Assembly: GCA_025370075.1 (NCBI GenBank)
Contig: CP073016.1
Location: forward strand, 2,418,001 to 2,482,000
Source of the DNA: Chryseotalea sp. WA131a
GTDB taxonomy: Bacteria; Bacteroidota; Bacteroidia; Cytophagales; Cyclobacteriaceae
Direction: 5' to 3'
Length of the DNA stretch: 64,000 nt
Every line of letters begins with the position of its first letter. Within the stretch, counting starts at the first letter, position 1. Made by a program: the position numbers and the translations under genes. Below the pieces are notes generated by a model that was not told the origin of the DNA, searched no databases, and saw only the letters and a list, made by a program, of their open reading frames with translations. This document shows positions 53,097 through 61,974 of the stretch, piece by piece.

Positions 53097-54269
53097 TTAT
53101 TGAAATGAAATTTTCTTCTCACCATTCTCAATCAAATACACCTGTTTAAATACTTGATCGCTGTTCGGATCGCGTTGATGGATGGGGCCAGGGTTATATT
53201 TGAGAAAACGACCCGAGCGGTTTGCAAATTTGCTTTGAATTTCGGCTACAATCGAAATGGCAATTTCATCTGCGGCCTCGGCACCTATGTCCAGCCCAAT
53301 AGGTGAATGGATGCGATGAAGCTGTTCAGTTGTTAAATCAAGTCCATCTTTTTTGAATTCCAACAGCATTTTCTCAAATCGCTTGCGTGGTCCCAAAATC
53401 CCGATGTAAGGCGTTGATGTGCAAATCAATTTTTTTAGAACATCCCGATCGTATTCATAATTGTGCGACATCAAAATACAGGCGGTGTAGGCCGTAACGT
53501 TGAAATCTCGTTCAATATATTCACGTTGGCACAACGACAACTTGTCGGCATTCGGAAAAAAAATCGGGGCAATGTGCGCCACACATTCATCGGTCACCTG
53601 CACTTCCCAACCCAGTGATTTGGCCAATTGACTGACTGGTCGCGCATCAAATCCTCCACCAAAAATGATGACGGATAATGAGGGTTGAATGAATTCAAGA
53701 AACACTTCACATTCATTTTCATTATTATAAAATATTTTTGTTTCTGATTTCTTTGAATTAAAAATTTCCGTAAGCAGAGGCAGAACACATTCGCTCCGTT
53801 TTTTATCTTGAAATGATTGGATCGCAGATTGTTGGCCAACAACCATTTTCTCACCCACTCCTTCTCCACGAATTACTGTAGCCATGGCCACCGGTTCGTT
53901 GGCCTGAATACATTTTTCAAATAGGGGCATCGGATTATGTTCTGGAGTAATAGGCTCAATCAACACATCGATTACCCCGTTGCACCCCAAGCTAATTCCT
54001 AAATTTTGATTGCTTTCTTCCCGCGTATCGTACGTAACGGTTAAAGGTTTTTTATCGGCCATCACCTTTCGCGCTTTGCGCAGTGCGTCTCCCTCTAGGC
54101 AACCGCCACTGATAGAGCCTACCCATTTGCCATCATCCGTAATGAGCATACGGGCTCCCGGGCTACGGTAAGAGGAGCCTTTCACCTTTACCACTGTTGC
54201 TAGAGCTGCTTTTGTTTGATGGGGTTTGAGTTCTTTATAGGCAGCTAATATGGCTTTAAATTCTTTCAT
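53097..54269 (-). CDS. XdhC/CoxI-family molybdenum hydroxylase maturation protein
   Basis: 390 residues. XdhC-type proteins bind the molybdenum cofactor and add the terminal sulfido ligand before insertion into xanthine dehydrogenase or CO dehydrogenase. The N-terminal CoxI domain shows LATVVKVKGSSYRSPGARMLI and VGSISGGCLEGDALRKARKVM (conserved Cys). The C-terminal Rossmann domain has VIIFGGGFDARPVSQLAKSLGWEV, ACILMSHNYEYDRDVL and GLDIGAEAADEIAISIVAEI. The MocA-like part of the next gene acts in the same pathway, so these two were probably a pair before the DUF559 sequence came between them. Divergent from udk. Confidence 0.92.
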   Translation of the reverse strand: MKEFKAILAAYKELKPHQTKAALATVVKVKGSSYRSPGARMLITDDGKWVGSISGGCLEGDALRKARKVMADKKPLTVTYDTREESNQNLGISLGCNGVIDVLIEPITPEHNPMPLFEKCIQANEPVAMATVIRGEGVGEKMVVGQQSAIQSFQDKKRSECVLPLLTEIFNSKKSETKIFYNNENECEVFLEFIQPSLSVIIFGGGFDARPVSQLAKSLGWEVQVTDECVAHIAPIFFPNADKLSLCQREYIERDFNVTAYTACILMSHNYEYDRDVLKKLICTSTPYIGILGPRKRFEKMLLEFKKDGLDLTTEQLHRIHSPIGLDIGAEAADEIAISIVAEIQSKFANRSGRFLKYNPGPIHQRDPNSDQVFKQVYLIENGEKKISFQ

Positions 54270-54369
54270 TGTTGCTTAGACATACTTAAACACTTTAAAG
54301 CTATCACTAATTGACGAAATTTAGAAGGTATTTTTGATAACAAAACCAATTCGATGGCAGGTATTGTTT

Positions 54370-54377
54370 TACCTTTG
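54370..54377 (+). promoter_or_regulatory. Possible -7 promoter box for udk
   Basis: TACCTTTG fits TAnnTTTG exactly and lies 15 nt before the udk ATG. No convincing -33 box is present. Confidence 0.4.
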
Positions 54378-54392
54378 TAGTCATTTAGCAAG

Positions 54393-55013
54393 ATGAACAA
54401 ACCCTTTACTATTGGCATAACGGGGGGCAGTGGCTCTGGCAAAACATTTTTTTTGCAAGGTTTGAGTTCGCTCTTTGATCCGGAGGATATTTGCCTGATT
54501 TCGCAAGACAATTATTACAAGCCCCGCGATCAGCAACCCATCGATGAAAATGGGATTAAGAATTTTGATTTACCAATTTCAATAGACCGAGAGGCTTTTT
54601 TGATGGATCTACTGAAGATAAAGTCCGGTCAAAATGTGATCAAAAAAGAATACACCTTTAACAATCCCGCGGCAGAGCCCACGTTGTTGGAGTTTAAGAC
54701 AGCCCCCATCATTATTGTGGAAGGTTTGTTTGTACAGTATTTTGAAGAGATAGAAAAAGAATTGGATTTACGCATTTTTATTGAGGCCAAAGACCATGTA
54801 AAGTTGGGCAGGCGCATCAAGCGCGACCAAGTGGAAAGAGGATATGATTTAGATGATGTGTTATATCGCTACCAATATCATGTCATGCCAATCTATGAAA
54901 GTCAAATAGAACCGTTAAAACATGAAGCAGATTTGGTGATTCCGAACAACAGCAATTTTGCAAAGGCATTGGATGTGCTTTCTATTTTTTTGAAAACTAA
55001 GTTATCAAGGTGA
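54393..55013 (+). CDS. udk: Uridine kinase
   Basis: 206 residues. It phosphorylates uridine and cytidine (pyrimidine salvage). The P-loop ITGGSGSGKTFFLQG is at residues 9-23. Other signs are LISQDNYYKPRDQ, FDLPISIDREAF, IIIVEGLFVQYF, and the RRIKRDQVERGY lid segment. The GTG start of the next gene overlaps its stop codon (GTGA), so the aminotransferase may be translated from the same message. Confidence 0.92.
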   Translation: MNKPFTIGITGGSGSGKTFFLQGLSSLFDPEDICLISQDNYYKPRDQQPIDENGIKNFDLPISIDREAFLMDLLKIKSGQNVIKKEYTFNNPAAEPTLLEFKTAPIIIVEGLFVQYFEEIEKELDLRIFIEAKDHVKLGRRIKRDQVERGYDLDDVLYRYQYHVMPIYESQIEPLKHEADLVIPNNSNFAKALDVLSIFLKTKLSR

Positions 55014-56122
55014 CAATACCTTTTTTTTCACTCCAAAGGCTTCATCAATCTATACAAGGTGAATTAGACGAGGCTATTTCCAAAGTAATTAGGAAAGGCA
55101 CGTTTGTATTGGGTGAAGAGGTAGAATCATTTGAACACCAATACGCTGCCTACACCGGCACCAAATATTGCGTTTCGGTTGCCAGTGGATTGGATGCACT
55201 CATTGTTTCATTAAGAGCAGTTGGTATTGGCAAGGGCGATGAAGTACTTGTTCCGTCTCACACTTGTCAGGCAACTTGGTTGGCGGTAACCTTAGTTGGT
55301 GCTACACCCATTCCGGTTGAAGTAACCGATTTATTAATAGACCCTTCAAAAATTTTAAGTCACCTCACCAAAAAAGCAAAAGCAATCCTGCCTGTTCATC
55401 TATACGGTCAGCCTTGTAATATGGATTTAATTGGTGAATTGGCTAAGAAAAATAATTTATTGATTGTTGAAGATAACGCTCAAGCGCATGGCGCTACTTG
55501 GAAATCAATGCGTACTGGTAGTTTTGGAATCATTAATGCAACTAGCTTTTACCCAACCAAAAATCTTGGTGCGCTCGGAGATGGAGGGGCTATCACTACC
55601 AACGATAAAGAGCTGGCAACTTTTGTAAAAAAGTATCGAAATTATGGGTCAGAGGAGAAGGGCTGCCACACTATTGTAGGTATCAATTCAAGATTGGATG
55701 AAATGCAGGCTGCTTTGTTACGGGTGAAGTTAAATCACTTGTCGAAATGGAATTTAATGAGAACGCAAACCGCTGAATTGTACTATAAAAATTTACAAGG
55801 AGTAGGGGATGTTATTTTGCCTCCCCAAAAATCAACTGAGCAGGACTGGACTCACGTGTATCATCAGTTTGTGATCAGAACAAAGCACAGAGATTCCTTA
55901 AAGAAATTTCTGAATGATAAAGGCGTTGAAACGGCTATCCACTACCCCACACCAATACACCTACAGCAGGCTTATCAATTTTTGAATCTAAAGAAAGAAA
56001 GTTTGCCGAGGGCCGAGAGATTAAGTGAAACTGTTTTAAGCCTACCGATATGGCCAGGTTTGTTGCCAGAAGAAACCGAATTCATAAGTCAGAAGGTTAC
56101 AGATTTTTTTTATCATTTGTAA
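55010..56122 (+). CDS. DegT/DnrJ/EryC1/StrS-type sugar aminotransferase
   Basis: 370 residues; GTG start overlapping the udk stop. Fold-type I PLP enzyme: YCVSVASGLDALIVSLRA, GDEVLVPSHTCQATWLAV, VEDNAQAHGATWKS, and SFYPTKNLGALGDGGAI with the PLP-binding Lys at about residue 184. The substrate would be a nucleotide-linked keto-sugar; members make amino sugars for lipopolysaccharide, capsule or glycosylation. It marks the start of the surface-polysaccharide region that extends to the right edge. The stop overlaps the convergent membrane protein gene by 10 nt. Confidence 0.92.
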   Translation: MTIPFFSLQRLHQSIQGELDEAISKVIRKGTFVLGEEVESFEHQYAAYTGTKYCVSVASGLDALIVSLRAVGIGKGDEVLVPSHTCQATWLAVTLVGATPIPVEVTDLLIDPSKILSHLTKKAKAILPVHLYGQPCNMDLIGELAKKNNLLIVEDNAQAHGATWKSMRTGSFGIINATSFYPTKNLGALGDGGAITTNDKELATFVKKYRNYGSEEKGCHTIVGINSRLDEMQAALLRVKLNHLSKWNLMRTQTAELYYKNLQGVGDVILPPQKSTEQDWTHVYHQFVIRTKHRDSLKKFLNDKGVETAIHYPTPIHLQQAYQFLNLKKESLPRAERLSETVLSLPIWPGLLPEETEFISQKVTDFFYHL

Positions 56123-56754
56123 ACGATCACATAAAAGAGCAACCACAAAAGGAAGATCAAGATATACGAAGTGGCCACAATCCACCACGTAGAGCTGTTT
56201 TGCTTGTGGGCGCGAAAGGCAAAATAGTTTACCCCTTTTACCATCACTAACACATACAATACCTCGAATAAACTGATGGCCCGAAGCGGATAGTGGTATT
56301 GTGGTGGCACGGTGAGGTAGTTAAAAAAGTTCATGATCGAAAAAGGGTAGAAGGCCCTTATCTCCAACAGTTTTGGGTCGGTTTCAATAAAAACAAACCA
56401 AAAGATTTTTAGCAACTCAGGCAGGATAAAAACATACTCGGCAATCATGGCCACGCTCCAGCATTGAGTGTAGGTAATCCGATATCCAAACGTAAAGCAA
56501 CCCACCCACAGCATAAACCCGATGACGGTAAATTTCCAGAGGTATATAAAGGGTATGGAAAAGAACTGAAGAGCGCTTATAAGTTTGAGAACCATCCCTT
56601 CTGGCCTGTCTTGCAAAAACTCAAAAGCGGCAGTATCATACTCGATAAAGGCCTTTTTAATGAACAATAAGACTACCGACAACAGGCAAAGTATGATGAA
56701 GGCCAGCTTTTTGTCGGTGTCGAAAACCGAAGTTCTTTCTATTTCGTTTTGCAT
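56113..56754 (-). CDS. Integral membrane protein of unknown function
   Basis: 213 residues with about five hydrophobic segments: LAFIILCLLSVVLLF, LISALQFFSIPFIYLW, TVIGFMLWVGCFTFGY, a central segment, and ATSYILIFLLWLLFYVIVY at the end. A Tyr/Phe-rich loop (YPFSIMNFFNYLTVPPQYHY) connects the later helices. No family motif is recognised. Overlaps the aminotransferase stop by 10 nt on the opposite strand, and is divergent from the TPR gene. Confidence 0.7.
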   Translation of the reverse strand: MQNEIERTSVFDTDKKLAFIILCLLSVVLLFIKKAFIEYDTAAFEFLQDRPEGMVLKLISALQFFSIPFIYLWKFTVIGFMLWVGCFTFGYRITYTQCWSVAMIAEYVFILPELLKIFWFVFIETDPKLLEIRAFYPFSIMNFFNYLTVPPQYHYPLRAISLFEVLYVLVMVKGVNYFAFRAHKQNSSTWWIVATSYILIFLLWLLFYVIVYK

Positions 56755-56814
56755 GGTGACAAAAGTAATGGATTAGTTGTTCACCTATTTTTTTAATGGC
56801 AATTTTGCAATCAC

Positions 56815-58017
56815 ATGAAAGAGGCCGGCTTGAAATTTCTGATGTTATTCTTTTGTTTAGTGAGTGTACATGCTTTTTGCCAAACCAAGCAACTGAAGAA
56901 AGACACCACCATCATCCTCATCTCAGATGTTTCCGTACAACTGGAGGCAGTGCAAGCATTAAATGATCTCTACGATTTTAAATTTGAGCGAGCCGAAAGG
57001 CAAATGCGGTGGTTCAAACAAAAATATACATGGCACCCTTTGCCGTACTTTATGATGGGCCTCAGCGAGTGGTGGAAGATAATGCCCAACACAAAAGAGA
57101 CCAAGTATGATGATCGGTTTTTGGCCTATATGGATAGCTCGATTTTGGTGGCCGAAAACTTGTATAAAAAACATCCCGAGTATAAATTGGAGGCCGCTTT
57201 CTTTTTGGCGGCAGCCCACGGCTTCAAAGGAAGGTTGTATTCCGATGAAGAACGTAAGAATTGGCGCAAGGCGGCTGTGCAAGGAAAAATTGCTTTAAAT
57301 TACTTGGAAGATTGCCGTGGCAAAGAATACTTAAGTCCTGAGTTGCAGTTTGGCGATGCACTTTACAATTACTTTTCGGTGTGGGTACCCGAAAATTACC
57401 CTTCATTAAAGCCGATTCTGTGGTTTTTCAGAAAGGGAGACAAACAACTTGGGCTAAAGCAACTACGCGAAGTTTCTTACAATGCTTTTTACACACGCAC
57501 CGAGGCCATGGTGTGGTACATGCGTATCATGAACAATTACGAAAACGATCAGCCCAAGGCCTATCAAGTGGCTGAGTATCTCTTTCAAACATACCCCAAT
57601 AATCCTTACTTCCACCGCTACTATGCACGTATGTTGTACGCACGTGGCATGTATCCCGAATTGGAGAAACAATCGAAGCGGATATTGAACTTGATTGACA
57701 GTGCCAAGTTTGGTTACGAAGCTACTAGTGGGCGCTACGCTGCTTTCTTTCTGGGGCAGATGTATGATTTTCAGCGCAAGTGGGACGAAGCCAAGAAGTA
57801 TTATGAGCTGAGTGCTAAATATGCAGTGCAAATAGACGCCACCGAATCGGGTTATTACTTATATTCGTTGATAGCATTGGGCGAAATCAACGAACGGCAA
57901 GGAAACAAAGCAGAAGCCAAAAGGTATTTCGGCATGGTGAAGAAAAAAGCCAAGCGTAAAGACGAAGCCTATAAAGATGCGAAGCGAAGGTTGAAGAAAT
58001 TAGAGAAAGGGGATTGA
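56815..58017 (+). CDS. Exported TPR-repeat protein
   Basis: 400 residues with a signal peptide (MKEAGLKFLMLFFCLVSVHAFCQ). The rest is nearly all helical. Tetratricopeptide-like pairs are clear in the last third: AYQVAEYLFQTYPNNPYFHRYYARMLYARGMYPEL, RYAAFFLGQMYDFQRKWDEAKKYYELSAKY and YYLYSLIALGEINERQGNKAEAKRYFGMVKKK. The central domain is divergent (WFFRKGDKQLGLKQLREVSY). TPR proteins bind partners; a role in the periplasm or outer membrane is likely, but the partner is unknown. Isolated; no adjacent system on the same strand gives a function. Confidence 0.85.
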   Translation: MKEAGLKFLMLFFCLVSVHAFCQTKQLKKDTTIILISDVSVQLEAVQALNDLYDFKFERAERQMRWFKQKYTWHPLPYFMMGLSEWWKIMPNTKETKYDDRFLAYMDSSILVAENLYKKHPEYKLEAAFFLAAAHGFKGRLYSDEERKNWRKAAVQGKIALNYLEDCRGKEYLSPELQFGDALYNYFSVWVPENYPSLKPILWFFRKGDKQLGLKQLREVSYNAFYTRTEAMVWYMRIMNNYENDQPKAYQVAEYLFQTYPNNPYFHRYYARMLYARGMYPELEKQSKRILNLIDSAKFGYEATSGRYAAFFLGQMYDFQRKWDEAKKYYELSAKYAVQIDATESGYYLYSLIALGEINERQGNKAEAKRYFGMVKKKAKRKDEAYKDAKRRLKKLEKGD

Positions 58018-58189
58018 ATTTTCACTTATTCAAAATGGTGGGAGCTTTTGATAGATATGGGGCGTGCTTGCTCTGTGGGTCGACTAAGCTGGTTCTCAAT
58101 ATAACTCCTATCCTAGAGATTCAGCCATTTCAGCAGATCACATTGAAGATATAGGAGGAAAGGCAATGTTTCAAAAACAATAATTTGAA

Positions 58190-59521
58190 ATGGATCTCAG
58201 AGATTTAATTGTTACACCTATCTTACTTGTCTTAATTTTTGGTGGTACATATTTGATTAGGGATTATGTAACTGACCCAGTTACTAGGAGGTATTTCTTT
58301 CCAGCTATAACAGTAAAGTTATTCGGTTCGATTGCGCTGGGTTGTATTTATCAATTTTATTATTCGGGTGGCGATACATTTATGTACCATTCTTATGGAA
58401 GTCGGTTAGTTTGGGAATCAATTTTTGATTCCCCCATCCAAGGGCTTTCGTTGATTTTTAAAGATGCGGGTGATTATTCCAATGTGTACAAATATGCATC
58501 TCAAATTTATTTTTTTAAGGATCCACCCTCCTACTTTGTTATTAGAATGGCTAGTGTTTTTGATTTGCTCACATTTTCTACTTATTCTGGTACTGCTCTA
58601 CTTTTCGCAGTATTTAGTTTTTGCGGTACATGGGCTTTGTATTTGACATTTTATAAACAATACCCCAATAGCCACCGCTCTTTAGCCTTTGGCATCTGCT
58701 TTATTCCGACAGTTTTTTTCTGGGGTTCTGGCATTCTTAAAGAAACGATTGTTATGGCTTCCATTGGTATTTCAACGTATTGCTTTTATACACTTTTTAT
58801 TGAAAAAAAGACCAAGTGGACTAAAATTTTGCTTTTGTTGGTTTCTCTTTACTTTATTTTTAGTGTCAAAAAATTTGTGTTACAAGCTTTCATTCCAGCA
58901 GTATTGATTTGGATACTAGCATCGAATTTCAAAAAAATTCAATCGCTTGCAGTGAGGATACTATTGATACCGATTGTAATTGCCATTGCGATTGCTTCCT
59001 CCTATTTCTCCATCGTAAAGGTGGGGGAAGGTGATGCTAAATATGATGTAACAAAGATTGCTCAAACCGCTAAGGTAACGGCTTATGACATCCGTTATTG
59101 GTCAGGGCGGGCTGCTGGATCCGGATATGAACTGGGTGAATTGGATGGCACTTTTAACTCCATGTTGAAGCTCGCGCCCCAGGCAATCAATGTCACCTTG
59201 TTTAGACCTTATATATGGGAGGTAAAAAACCCTCTGATGCTGATGTCCGCTTTGGAAGGCACCGTGTTTTTTTTAATTGTAGCAGTTATCTTGGTTAAAA
59301 AGAAGAGATTTTTGTTTGCTTCCTTCTCGGATCCGAATTTCCTTTTCTGTTTAGTTTTCTCGATCTCATTTGCGTTCGCTGTCGGGGTTTCAACTTTTAA
59401 TTTTGGAACTCTTGCCCGGTACAAAATACCCATGATGCAATTTTTTGCTACGGGCTTGGCTATTGTGCTAGCTCAAGAAAAGAGCCAAAGAAAGTTAGAC
59501 GCATTGGAAAGTAAAGAATAG
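58190..59521 (+). CDS. Multi-pass membrane protein, possible polysaccharide-related
   Basis: 443 residues with roughly ten hydrophobic segments (for example LIVTPILLVLIFGGTYLI, FPAITVKLFGSIALGCIYQFYYSGG, ILLLLVSLYFIFSVKKFVLQAFIPAVLIWILA and a C-terminal pair). Between them is a conserved-looking GDTFMYHSYGSRLVWE loop and a periplasmic segment WSGRAAGSGYELGELDGTFNSML. The profile is like O-antigen polymerase or flippase-associated proteins, but no signature residue can be named. Its end overlaps the convergent glycosyltransferase by 49 nt. The 172 nt upstream hold one possible 39-codon frame and a GGAGG just before it ends, not convincing as a gene. Confidence 0.65.
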   Translation: MDLRDLIVTPILLVLIFGGTYLIRDYVTDPVTRRYFFPAITVKLFGSIALGCIYQFYYSGGDTFMYHSYGSRLVWESIFDSPIQGLSLIFKDAGDYSNVYKYASQIYFFKDPPSYFVIRMASVFDLLTFSTYSGTALLFAVFSFCGTWALYLTFYKQYPNSHRSLAFGICFIPTVFFWGSGILKETIVMASIGISTYCFYTLFIEKKTKWTKILLLLVSLYFIFSVKKFVLQAFIPAVLIWILASNFKKIQSLAVRILLIPIVIAIAIASSYFSIVKVGEGDAKYDVTKIAQTAKVTAYDIRYWSGRAAGSGYELGELDGTFNSMLKLAPQAINVTLFRPYIWEVKNPLMLMSALEGTVFFLIVAVILVKKKRFLFASFSDPNFLFCLVFSISFAFAVGVSTFNFGTLARYKIPMMQFFATGLAIVLAQEKSQRKLDALESKE

Positions 59522-60561
59522 CTTTCTACCACCTTCGTGCGCCCCATTTTTCCTAATTGATTTCTTAATTCCTCATTGTTAATAAGTAAGGATAACTTTG
59601 TTAACCATTCTTCATACGATGCACACAAGTATCCATTCACACCATTTTCAATGATGATTTTATTGACACCAACCGGAGAGGCTACCGTGGCGATACCAAG
59701 ACTCATATATTGTAAAGCTTTAAACCCACATTTCCCGTTGGACCAAGTATCATCTGTCAAAGGCATAATGCCGATATCAAATTTTACCAAATCGTCAATC
59801 TCAGTTGATTTTGACCATTCAATGAATTGTAACGAACTGATTTCGATTGACGGTTTTTTATTGGAGATAATCAAGAACTTAATTTTTCCTGAAAATTGTT
59901 TGTTAAGTATTTCCAAAACTGGCTTAATGCCTTCTAAGTATTTTAAAGTAGAGTGAGTGCCCGTCCAACCGATCGTAATAAGGTCTTCTATTATATCTCT
60001 TTTGACAATAAATGGATTGTGTAGATTCTCAGTATCGATAGTGGTTGGGTTTAGGACAACATTTTGGTTGTATTCCTTCGCAAAGTCACACAGATATTGA
60101 TTGCCGCAACTTACTTTGTAACTCCATTTGCAAATCCACTTTACTTTTGAATGCCACTTTAGCCAAGCGGACAACTTGTTCTCTTCGCTCGTATTGGCAA
60201 GCCAAATAGCATCATCAAAATCGTAGATTATCTTCTTGTTGAAAACTTTTACGGACATCCACTCAAACCAAGGTGGGCCGAGTGGTGTTGCCTCGCGATG
60301 AATAAAAACATAGTCTGCCGTTGGCACATACCATAAGAGTTGAAAAAGCCTTTTTGAATACCCCGCTAGTAGGCCTATTGTCTTTCTTAAGTAATTTCCA
60401 TTTGAATATAGTATTGCCCAATTTTTCTTTGACCAGAATGAATACTGATTGAATTCGAAGTTATTTTTTCTCAATACGTGAAAGTATTGCTCAAACCTAA
60501 ATCGCTGCGAAGGTGCTTCGCCTGCTGGATATGGGCAAATGAATAGTATTTTATTCCTCAT
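59473..60561 (-). CDS. Glycosyltransferase family 4-like
   Basis: 362 residues, GT-B fold type. N-terminal ILFICPYPAGEAPSQRFRFEQYFHVL binds the acceptor; the C-terminal half shows ITIGWTGTHSTLKYLEGIKPVLEIL, then FDIGIMPLTDDTWSNGKCGFKALQYMSLGIATVASPVGVN (family donor-binding E/G region variant) and a helical end. It transfers a sugar to a growing surface glycan; donor and acceptor are unknown. 21 nt separate it from the upstream membrane protein on the same strand, so the two are probably co-transcribed. Confidence 0.85.
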   Translation of the reverse strand: MRNKILFICPYPAGEAPSQRFRFEQYFHVLRKNNFEFNQYSFWSKKNWAILYSNGNYLRKTIGLLAGYSKRLFQLLWYVPTADYVFIHREATPLGPPWFEWMSVKVFNKKIIYDFDDAIWLANTSEENKLSAWLKWHSKVKWICKWSYKVSCGNQYLCDFAKEYNQNVVLNPTTIDTENLHNPFIVKRDIIEDLITIGWTGTHSTLKYLEGIKPVLEILNKQFSGKIKFLIISNKKPSIEISSLQFIEWSKSTEIDDLVKFDIGIMPLTDDTWSNGKCGFKALQYMSLGIATVASPVGVNKIIIENGVNGYLCASYEEWLTKLSLLINNEELRNQLGKMGRTKVVESYSLLSNASNFLWLFS

Positions 60562-60582
60562 TTAAAGTTCTTACTAACCTGC

Positions 60583-61869
60583 CTATTGCTCCTTGCCTTT
60601 CTTAAGCGAGCGATACAAAATCACTGCTGACTCTTGTTCAGAGTGGCCCTCCAGCTGAAAATAATGAGGAATTGAAAAACAGGGGTCATCATAAGGCTTA
60701 TATTGATTAGATTTTAAGGCTACCTGCATTCTTTCAGCATTCAGCTTATTCCGGTAGGAAAAAGCTCTTTTACCTTTAAAGTCTGCAACTATAAGTAACC
60801 CAATCATAACCACGGCTATCAATTTAAATGCAATTTTTTTAAAAGAGACATAGTAATGAACAAGGATAGATAGTAGCATAAATAGATAAGGAAAATGCAA
60901 GGCCGAATAGTAATAATGTACTTCTGGTTGGTTGAAGCGAGTCATTGTCAATAGGATAGATGAAAAGAACATACCCATGAGGCTAAGAAAAATTAATTCT
61001 TTGATGCCTATATCAACGATCTTTTTATAAGCAATGGCAATAAAAAAACCGCATGCAATCAGCGGTGCTACTGTTACTAAAAAAGAGTGATTGGGGCTAA
61101 AATTTGGGATAAACACTCGCCAAATAGAAATAGAAATGATTTTAAAAAAGTATAAAATCTTAATTTTAACATGGCTAGTAAGCGCACCACCCTCCAAGAC
61201 AAGCCTCGATTGAATGTAAAGTGCATGAGCCAAATGGGTGGCTAGAATTAATACGACTAGCACCAAAAACTTGAAATCAACAGACTTTTTGCTTTTTAGG
61301 CCGAAATATGCAATTAGGAACAAAACAGGGTAGAAAAGCCCATTAGGAAAAAAGTAGTTTTGAAAAAAAAGGCAACAGCCGAACCGGACTAGTGAAGAAG
61401 TAGTAGATGTTTCCATGTACTGTTTAAAATACAAGATACTCGCGATCAGAAGCAAAAGATGTATGAGTTCACACTGTTGAAATATCCATAGAGCATTTAC
61501 AAATTGTACCGGGTGTATAAGAAATAAAAAGGCTGAAAAGAGGGCTGCATTTTTATGAATCGAGAAGGATAATAAAACCCGATAGAGATAAATGGAACAA
61601 CCAACAAGAAGTAATGAGTTAATGATTTGATACCCCATCATGAAGGATTTCATCACCAGAAACTCAAGGAAAAAAAAGTATTGAAACAAAGGCTTTATTT
61701 CAAAAGCCAAGTGGTTATTAAATAAAGCAAATTGTTTCTGGTAGTAAAATGATAGATAGAGCCAATCATCGCGCCAAAAAAAGGTATCCGGATTTAACCA
61801 AACAATTAGCCCAAATACAACAAGTACCAGATAAGGTTGCTTTTTAATGTACGGAAGTATTGTAAACAT
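60583..61869 (-). CDS. Multi-pass membrane protein, GT-C-like
   Basis: 428 residues with about ten hydrophobic segments. The first loop carries WLNPDTFFWRDDWLYLSFYY, an acidic-residue loop typical of GT-C glycosyltransferases or related lipid-linked sugar enzymes. The remainder is hydrophobic with short loops and a C-terminal soluble tail (YDDPCFSIPHYFQLEGHSEQES). A GT-C-type membrane glycosyltransferase role is plausible but not proved. It lies directly upstream of the GT-4 gene in one minus-strand unit and is divergent from the ABC permease gene. Confidence 0.65.
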   Translation of the reverse strand: MFTILPYIKKQPYLVLVVFGLIVWLNPDTFFWRDDWLYLSFYYQKQFALFNNHLAFEIKPLFQYFFFLEFLVMKSFMMGYQIINSLLLVGCSIYLYRVLLSFSIHKNAALFSAFLFLIHPVQFVNALWIFQQCELIHLLLLIASILYFKQYMETSTTSSLVRFGCCLFFQNYFFPNGLFYPVLFLIAYFGLKSKKSVDFKFLVLVVLILATHLAHALYIQSRLVLEGGALTSHVKIKILYFFKIISISIWRVFIPNFSPNHSFLVTVAPLIACGFFIAIAYKKIVDIGIKELIFLSLMGMFFSSILLTMTRFNQPEVHYYYSALHFPYLFMLLSILVHYYVSFKKIAFKLIAVVMIGLLIVADFKGKRAFSYRNKLNAERMQVALKSNQYKPYDDPCFSIPHYFQLEGHSEQESAVILYRSLKKGKEQ

Positions 61870-61926
61870 CTTAATTGGTACTCTTGAATAGTAAAATTAG
61901 TGTATAATAAATGAATAAAGTTGAGC

Positions 61927-61934
61927 TATTTTTG
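61927..61934 (+). promoter_or_regulatory. Possible -7 promoter box for the polysaccharide ABC transporter
   Basis: TATTTTTG fits TAnnTTTG and lies inside the first codons of the longer possible permease frame, which argues for the GTG start at 61975. The -33 box is not clear. Confidence 0.4.
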
Positions 61935-61974
61935 TGCACCCAAACATAGGCAATTTAAATATTCATTAAATCTA

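Noticed and set aside
58035..58154. A 39-codon open frame with a CLLC motif before the membrane protein gene
   Set aside because: It is short and has no recognisable family or conserved neighbour; the GGAGG after it leads only into a five-codon frame. It is probably a chance frame in a gene-poor gap.
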